DNA of 16,945 bases. It comes from UBA11524 sp964383815 (GTDB taxonomy: Bacteria; Bacillota; Clostridia; Christensenellales; Aristaeellaceae). The notes beneath the pieces are model-generated. The model was not told the origin of the DNA, ran no database searches, and saw only the letters and a list, made by a program, of their open reading frames with translations. A program made the position numbers and the translations under genes. Within the stretch, counting starts at the first letter, position 1. Each line of letters begins with the position of its first letter. Of the stretch, positions 12,957 to 16,945 are shown piece by piece. The stretch covers positions 1 through 16,945 of the forward strand of contig CAYLIC010000044.1 of assembly GCA_964383815.1 (NCBI GenBank), in the 5' to 3' direction.

Positions 12957-12965
12957 CCGGTTGCG
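12952..12965. promoter_or_regulatory. 14-bp perfect palindrome, candidate LacI-family operator
   Basis: CGCAACCGGTTGCG is a perfect palindrome centred on CG in the divergent gap between recQ and the ORF at 12993. The AACCGGTT core is the shape of LacI-family operators. It covers five of the six bases of the putative recQ -35. No LacI-type regulator is encoded in the window. Confidence 0.45.
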
Positions 12966-12992
12966 CATAGTTTTTCCCGGGAGATGATGCAC

Positions 12993-13451
12993 ATGGAAAC
13001 CTGCCAGCGGCGGTACATTCTTCTGCGTGGGAAGGGTGGCGCAGGCCATGCCCTGTGGGAGCGCCAGGGCGATGCGGCCCGGGTGCGCCTGCGGGCCACC
13101 GGCCTGCCGGTGGAGCCCGTCCGCGCGCTGCTGCTTTCCGGGCGGGAGGCAGTGACCGACCTGGGTCTTGTGGACCATGGCGCGCTGTGCCGGGAACTTC
13201 CCTGCCCGGCTGGCGGCTTTCACACCCTGGCCCTAGTGACGGACTGGCCCCAGGCCCGGCTGGTGCTATGGGGCTTTCTGCAGGCGTGCCCCGGGCGCAC
13301 CCTGTGGCGCATGCAGGAGGCGGCGGCCCATTACCTGCGCTATCCGGCACCGGGCAGTGCACCAGCGCCGCTCCCCTTGCCCGATTTACCCCCAAAGCGC
13401 CCGGTTTTCATGCTTCGCCCCTTGACAACTGGCGGCAAAGGGTTACAATAG
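12993..13451 (+). CDS. Uncharacterised protein, 152 aa
   Basis: I do not recognise this gene. Residues 1-98 look beta-rich with alternating hydrophobic runs (RYILLRG, VRLRATGL, VRALLLSG, FHTLALVTDW, ARLVLWGF). Residues 118-137 are a Pro/Ala/Leu-rich segment, and the end is short and basic. There is no signal peptide or membrane helix. The start is ambiguous: ATG 12984, 12987 and 12993 are in frame; 12993 was chosen because GGGAG at 12979-12983 is 9 nt upstream, a weak SD. No clear own promoter is visible. Its last codons contain the galM promoter. It is probably real, since the long frame in this position starts next to an SD, but a spurious ORF cannot be excluded. Confidence 0.55.
   Translation: METCQRRYILLRGKGGAGHALWERQGDAARVRLRATGLPVEPVRALLLSGREAVTDLGLVDHGALCRELPCPAGGFHTLALVTDWPQARLVLWGFLQACPGRTLWRMQEAAAHYLRYPAPGSAPAPLPLPDLPPKRPVFMLRPLTTGGKGLQ
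13422..13449 (+). promoter_or_regulatory. galM promoter inside the upstream ORF
   Basis: A perfect -35 TTGACA (13422-13427), a 16-bp spacer and -10 TACAAT (13444-13449). It is the closest match to the sigma-A consensus in the window. The -10 touches the TAG stop of the upstream ORF, 35 nt before the galM ATG. Confidence 0.85.
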
Positions 13452-13484
13452 AAGTAACGGATTCATCAAAAGGAGGTTCTTTCC

Positions 13485-14552
13485 ATGTCCATCAGCGTGA
13501 AACCCTTTGGCCAGACGGCGGACGGTCGCCCGGTCAACCAATATACCATGACCAACAGCACCGGTGCCTCTGTGTCGGTGATTGACTGGGGCGCCATTCT
13601 CACGTCCATCATCGTTCCCGACCGGGAAGGCAACCTGGCCGACGTGGCTCTGGGCTTTGACTCCATGGAGAAGTACGGCGGCGGTCACGGCGCCATGGGC
13701 GATACCGTGGGCCGCTATGGCAACCGCATTGGCAAGGGGCGCTTCACCCTGGATGGCGTAACCTACCAGCTGGCACTGAACGACCATGGGGTCAATCACC
13801 TGCATGGCGGCAACGTGGGCTTCTCCGCCCACCTGTGGCAGGGCACGCCCATCGAAGGCAGGCACCAGGACAGCGTGGCCTTCCACCGCATCAGCCCCGA
13901 TGGGGAGGAGAACTACCCCGGCAACCTGGACGTGACCGTCACCTACACCTGGGACGACGACAACAACCTCATCATCCGCTACCAGGCCACCACGGACAAG
14001 CCCACCCTCTGCAACCTGACCAACCATACCTATTTCAACCTGGCCGGGCATGACCACGGCACCATCCGCGACCATGAGGTGTTCATCGATGCGGATGTGA
14101 TTACCCCGGTGGACGATGAGCTGATTCCCACGGGTGCATACATGCCCGTGGCCTTCACCGCCCTTGACCTGCGTGACGGCCTGCTGCTGGGCGATGGCCT
14201 GGACGCCATGGACACCTGCCCCCAGATGCAGCCCGCCGGCGGATACGACCACAACTTCGTTCTCCGCAAGGGTGAGGCCATGGGCCTGTGCGCCTGCGTG
14301 AGCCACGAGGGCACCGGCCGCATCATGGAGGTTATTACCGATCAGCCCGCCGTGCAGCTGTACACCGCCTGCACCACCAACCTGGAAGGCGGCAAGAATG
14401 GCGTGACCTACGGCCGTTATTCCGGCCTGTGCCTGGAAACCCAGCACTGCCCCGATGACCCCAACAATCCCCAGTTCCCCGGCACCACGGTGCTGCGCCC
14501 GGGCGAGAAGTACGACACCACCACCATTTACGCTTTCCGGGTGGACGAATAA
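13485..14552 (+). CDS. galM: Aldose 1-epimerase (mutarotase)
   Basis: This 355-residue cytosolic enzyme interconverts alpha- and beta-anomers of galactose, glucose and related sugars, feeding the Leloir pathway. Catalytic and substrate residues are visible: GRYGNRI (76-82), His107 in NHLHGG (104-109), His181 in NHTYFNL (180-186), Asp257-equivalent within GGYDHNF, and the general base Glu318 in CLETQHCPD. Length is typical and no signal peptide is present, so it is the intracellular form. AAAGGAGGT (13468-13476) sits 8 nt before ATG 13485. It has its own strong promoter and a terminator, so it is likely monocistronic; no gal operon genes are adjacent. Confidence 0.95.
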   Translation: MSISVKPFGQTADGRPVNQYTMTNSTGASVSVIDWGAILTSIIVPDREGNLADVALGFDSMEKYGGGHGAMGDTVGRYGNRIGKGRFTLDGVTYQLALNDHGVNHLHGGNVGFSAHLWQGTPIEGRHQDSVAFHRISPDGEENYPGNLDVTVTYTWDDDNNLIIRYQATTDKPTLCNLTNHTYFNLAGHDHGTIRDHEVFIDADVITPVDDELIPTGAYMPVAFTALDLRDGLLLGDGLDAMDTCPQMQPAGGYDHNFVLRKGEAMGLCACVSHEGTGRIMEVITDQPAVQLYTACTTNLEGGKNGVTYGRYSGLCLETQHCPDDPNNPQFPGTTVLRPGEKYDTTTIYAFRVDE

Positions 14553-14569
14553 GTGATTGCAACCAAATG

Positions 14570-14612
14570 AAAAACGCCGCCGCAGATCTGCTTTTCTGCG
14601 GCGGCGCTTTTT
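14570..14612. terminator. Bidirectional terminator between galM and rmuC
   Basis: A perfect 12-bp GC-rich stem (14575-14586 with 14595-14606), eight-base loop, T-run on the + side (14608-14612) and A-run on the left (14570-14574) that serves as a T-run for the minus strand. It overlaps the rmuC stop codon by two bases and serves both convergent genes. Confidence 0.92.
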
Positions 14613-15837
14613 ACTCCTCCGGTGTTTCCACGCTGCCCAGCCGGCGCTGAATGGCCCGTGTGCGGGTGAAGGCGCTGTCGATGGACTCGGTGGCCTGCGC
14701 CAGGCGCTGGCGGGTCTTTTCCAGCACATCGCCAAACTTGTCAAACTCGGCTTTCACCGCGCCCAGCAGGCTCCACACCTCGCTGGAGCGCTTTTCAATG
14801 GCCAGCGTGCGGAAGCCCATTTGCAGCGCGTTCAAAAGCGCGGTGAAGGTGGACGGCCCGGCAATAACCACCCGGTGCTCCCGCTGAAGGCTCTCGCACA
14901 GCTCCGGGGTTTGAACCACCTCGGCATACAGGCCTTCAATGGGCAGGAACATTACGGCAAAGTCCGTGGTGTGGGGCGGGCGCACATACTTGGTGGCAAT
15001 GCGCCTGGCCTCCTGCTTCATGCGCTGCACCAGGGCCTTGCGGGCCAGGTCGGCAGCGGCGGCGTCGCCGCTTTGGCTGGCCTCCACCAGGCGCAGGTAG
15101 TCCTCCTGGGGAAATTTGCTGTCAATGGGCAAATACACCTCGTCCGCATTCTTGCCGGGCAGGCGCACGGCAAACTCCACCCGCTCGGCACTGCCGGGCA
15201 CCACATCCACGTTTTCTGCAAACTGGTTGGGCGCCAGCATGGCGCTGAGCAGGCTGCCCAGCTGCATCTCGCCCCAGATGCCGCGGGTTTTCACATTGGT
15301 CAGCACCTTTTTCAGGTCGCCCACGCCCACGGCCAGGCTTTGCATTTCACCCAGGCCCTTGTACACCTGCTCCAGCCGCTGGCTCACCTGGGCAAAGCTC
15401 TCGTTCAGCCGCTTGTCCAGGGATTCCGTCAGCTTCTCGTCCACGGTGCGGCGCATTTCGGCAAGCTGCCGGTCGTTGGCCTGGCGCAGGGTTTCCATGC
15501 GGGTGTCCAGCTGGGTCAGGCTGGCGGAAACGGCAGCCGCCATCTGCCCGGCACGCTCCTCCTGGTTGCGGGTGGAGAGCAGCACCTGCCGCTGCAGGCT
15601 TTCCAGCAGGGCGGATTGGCTCTGTCCCAGCTGGGTCAGGGTGTTCAGCAGGTGAGCGTTACCGTCCGCCAGGGTGGCAGCATGGTCGTCCCGCTGGCGG
15701 TCCAGCTGCTGCAGCAGCCGGTCGCCCTGCTTTTTCTGGGCCCGCAGGCTCTTCCCCTGGCGCACCAGCAGCACAATCAGCAGGGTGCAGGCCACAGCCA
15801 GCAGCACCAGTGCGGCAATGATGAGCATCGTATCCAT
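14611..15837 (-). CDS. rmuC: DNA recombination protein RmuC
   Basis: This 408-residue protein belongs to the RmuC (DUF195) family, implicated in limiting inversions at short inverted repeats. Residues 4-25 form an N-terminal membrane anchor (MLIIAALVLLAVACTLLIVLL). Residues 30-180 are a Gln/Arg/Leu-rich coiled coil. Residues 183-380 are the nuclease-like core with TRGIWGEMQL (184-193), LPIDSKFP (236-243) and TDFAVMFLPIEGLYAE (291-306). E190, D239 and K241 are candidates for a PD-(D/E)xK-type site (inference). The start is ATG 15837, where AAAAGGAG is 5 nt upstream and the anchor follows directly; the ORF to 15879 runs through a hairpin. It is downstream of recR, probably in the same operon. 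Confidence 0.93.
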   Translation of the reverse strand: MDTMLIIAALVLLAVACTLLIVLLVRQGKSLRAQKKQGDRLLQQLDRQRDDHAATLADGNAHLLNTLTQLGQSQSALLESLQRQVLLSTRNQEERAGQMAAAVSASLTQLDTRMETLRQANDRQLAEMRRTVDEKLTESLDKRLNESFAQVSQRLEQVYKGLGEMQSLAVGVGDLKKVLTNVKTRGIWGEMQLGSLLSAMLAPNQFAENVDVVPGSAERVEFAVRLPGKNADEVYLPIDSKFPQEDYLRLVEASQSGDAAAADLARKALVQRMKQEARRIATKYVRPPHTTDFAVMFLPIEGLYAEVVQTPELCESLQREHRVVIAGPSTFTALLNALQMGFRTLAIEKRSSEVWSLLGAVKAEFDKFGDVLEKTRQRLAQATESIDSAFTRTRAIQRRLGSVETPEE

Positions 15838-15854
15838 ATGGGCTCCTTTTGCAA

Positions 15855-15880
15855 AATGCACGCCAATGAAAGCGTGCATT
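15855..15880. other. Perfect hairpin between recR and rmuC
   Basis: A 9-bp perfect inverted repeat, AATGCACGC (15855-15863) with GCGTGCATT (15872-15880), in the 51-nt recR-rmuC gap. On the minus strand only about four T residues end the stem, so it is at most a weak terminator or attenuator lowering rmuC expression. On the + strand six T residues follow after four bases. Confidence 0.6.
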
Positions 15881-15888
15881 GATGTTTT

Positions 15889-16488
15889 TTACATTTCTCT
15901 GCGGCCTTCCAGTGCCTTGGAAAGGGTCACCTCGTCAGCATACTCCAGGTCGCTGCCCACGGGAACGCCATGGGCAATCCGCGTGCAGCGCACACCCAGC
16001 GGCTTCAGCAGCCGGGCGATATAGGTCGCGGTGGCCTCGCCCTCAATGTCCGGGTTGGTGGCCAAAATCACCTCACCCACCTGTTCCCGGCTCAGCCTTG
16101 CCACCAGCTCCTTAATGCGTATGTCCTCCGGCCCCACACCATCCATGGGCGAAAGGGTGCCGTGGAGCACATGGTACAGGCCATGGTAGTCATGCATGCG
16201 CTCCATGGCAGCCACGTCCCGCGGGTCGCGAACAACGCAGATCTGCCCGTTGTGGCGCTCTGCATTGCTGCACACGTCACACTGATCGCCGGCGGCATAA
16301 TTGCCGCAGGTTTCACAGTAGCGTATAGCCTTGCGGCCTTGCCAGATGGCAGTGGCCAGGGCATGCACATCCTCCAGCGGCATGCTGACAATGTGGTACG
16401 CCAGCCGCTGAGCCGTCTTTTGCCCAATGCCCGGCAGGTGGGACAGCTCCGCCACCATCCGGGCGATGGGTTCGATCTGCCCAGCCAT
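15889..16488 (-). CDS. recR: Recombination mediator RecR
   Basis: This 199-residue protein, exactly the usual length, forms a DNA clamp with RecF/RecO to load RecA at gaps. It shows a helix-hairpin-helix (LPGIGQKTAQRLAYHI, 18-33), a C4 zinc finger (Cys58, Cys61, Cys70, Cys73), a Toprim domain (about 82-175) and the conserved HGTLSPMDGVGPEDI (109-123) and RIAHGVPVGSDLEYAD segments. Arg replaces the acidic residue seen in some RecRs in CVVRDPRD (84-91), a position that is also non-acidic in other Firmicutes. It starts 2 nt after the ybaB stop, so it is co-translated with it. Confidence 0.97.
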   Translation of the reverse strand: MAGQIEPIARMVAELSHLPGIGQKTAQRLAYHIVSMPLEDVHALATAIWQGRKAIRYCETCGNYAAGDQCDVCSNAERHNGQICVVRDPRDVAAMERMHDYHGLYHVLHGTLSPMDGVGPEDIRIKELVARLSREQVGEVILATNPDIEGEATATYIARLLKPLGVRCTRIAHGVPVGSDLEYADEVTLSKALEGRREM

Positions 16489-16490
16489 GC

Positions 16491-16829
16491 TCAGAACATG
16501 CCGCCCATGCCGGGAGCCATGCGGTTCATGGTGGTCTCGCGGGCCTCTTCACCCTTGCGGAGTGCCTCGTTCACCGCAGCCATAATCAAATCCTGCAGCA
16601 TGTCGATGTCGTCCGGGTCCACCACCTGGGGGTCGATGGTGATGCTGGTCACCTCGCGCTTGCCGGTCACCTTCACGCTGACCATGCCGCCGCCGCTGGC
16701 TGCCTCGTATTCCGCAGCGTCCAGCTGCTCCTGGGCCTCCTGCATCTGCTGCTGCATCTTCTGTGCCTGGCGCATCAGCTGCTGCATGTTGGCGCCGCCG
16801 CCAAAACCACCGAAATTCTGTCTTGCCAT
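16491..16829 (-). CDS. ybaB: YbaB/EbfC family nucleoid-associated protein
   Basis: This 112-residue dimeric DNA-binding protein has a Gly/Asn-rich N-terminus (FGGFGGGANM), a long Gln/Met helix (QQLMRQAQKMQQQMQEAQEQ, 16-35), and the conserved GGGMVSVKVTGKREVTSITI core (46-65) followed by DPDDIDMLQDLIMAAVNEAL. The C-terminus is Met/Gly-rich (MAPGMGGMF), as in many Firmicutes homologues. It may bind DNA broadly or assist repair together with RecR. The start is supported by GAGGAGGAA in the 3' end of the upstream frame; it lies 3 nt after that stop and 2 nt before recR. Confidence 0.96.
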   Translation of the reverse strand: MARQNFGGFGGGANMQQLMRQAQKMQQQMQEAQEQLDAAEYEAASGGGMVSVKVTGKREVTSITIDPQVVDPDDIDMLQDLIMAAVNEALRKGEEARETTMNRMAPGMGGMF

Positions 16830-16832
16830 GGG

Positions 16833-16945
16833 TTATTCCTCCTCATATGCTGCAGCTGTGCTGCAATTGATTTCAAGGTTGCCGGACACACTGGACAGGC
16901 TTGCCTCCGGCGCCTCCGGCTGGATGGTTACGCCGTTGGTTGCCA
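16833..16945 (-). CDS. 3' end of an upstream gene, probably dnaX
   Basis: A frame open to the window edge encodes 36 residues (ending in CSTAAAYEEE) and stops at TAA 16835-16833. The residues themselves are not diagnostic. dnaX (DNA polymerase III tau/gamma subunit) is the expected neighbour from the widely conserved dnaX-ybaB-recR order, and its C-terminal tail is usually poorly conserved. The last codons carry the SD for ybaB. Identity by synteny only. Confidence 0.5.
   Translation of the reverse strand, partial: ATNGVTIQPEAPEASLSSVSGNLEINCSTAAAYEEE

Noticed and set aside
15855..15890. Rightward intrinsic terminator formed by the recR-rmuC hairpin and T6
   Set aside because: No rightward gene precedes it, the T-run starts four bases after the stem, and both neighbours are leftward.
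16200..16245. Arg in the first Toprim acidic position of RecR (CVVRDPRD) as a sign of lost function
   Set aside because: From memory, other Firmicutes RecRs also lack an acidic residue there, and the rest of the protein is fully conserved.

Overview
The window reads as chromosomal DNA of a GC-rich member of the Firmicutes, probably a Clostridia-type organism. The evidence is strong AAGGAGG-type ribosome binding sites, a T-box leader, an IreB homologue, NrdR, intrinsic terminators with T-tracts, and a ybaB-recR block. I see no insertion sequence, tRNA, rRNA, CRISPR array or phage gene. Base composition looks uniform, so nothing marks a recent acquisition by composition alone. I cannot name a species from the sequence.

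Left part (1-3288, + strand). After tandem hairpins and terminators comes a tight run of four genes: a 47-residue conserved small protein, a tandem PRC-barrel protein whose GTG start overlaps the previous stop, a 41-residue hydrophobic/basic small protein, and an AI-2E-family permease. A second unit, with a candidate promoter just upstream, holds ireB overlapping an aldo/keto reductase that carries a C-terminal 2x[4Fe-4S] ferredoxin domain. It ends at a clear terminator.

Translation block (3292-7314, + strand). argS has its own extended -10 promoter. proS is preceded by a promoter and a T-box leader of about 220 nt. The argS terminator and the proS promoter share DNA.

Phosphonate and housekeeping block (7382-12898, - strand). 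Reading leftward: recQ (Zn site and HRDC present, winged-helix region apparently missing, extra C-terminal HTH-like segment), nrdR with its own promoter, then a 671-residue three-domain protein and phosphonopyruvate decarboxylase. The three-domain protein is a LicC/PntC-like nucleotidyltransferase, a TagD-like cytidylyltransferase fold and a PEP mutase. PEP mutase and decarboxylase convert PEP to phosphonopyruvate and then phosphonoacetaldehyde. The fused nucleotidyltransferase suggests that a downstream phosphonate, probably 2-aminoethylphosphonate, is CMP-activated to decorate a cell-surface glycan or lipid. No AEP transaminase or transferase gene lies in the window. This pair is the most interesting content.

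Right part. Between recQ and a rightward uncharacterised 152-residue ORF lies a perfect 14-bp palindrome of LacI-family operator type. The ORF is followed by galM, whose consensus promoter is embedded in the ORF's 3' end. galM converges on rmuC across a shared bidirectional terminator. rmuC, recR, ybaB and the 3' end of an upstream ORF (dnaX expected from gene order) run leftward to the window edge.
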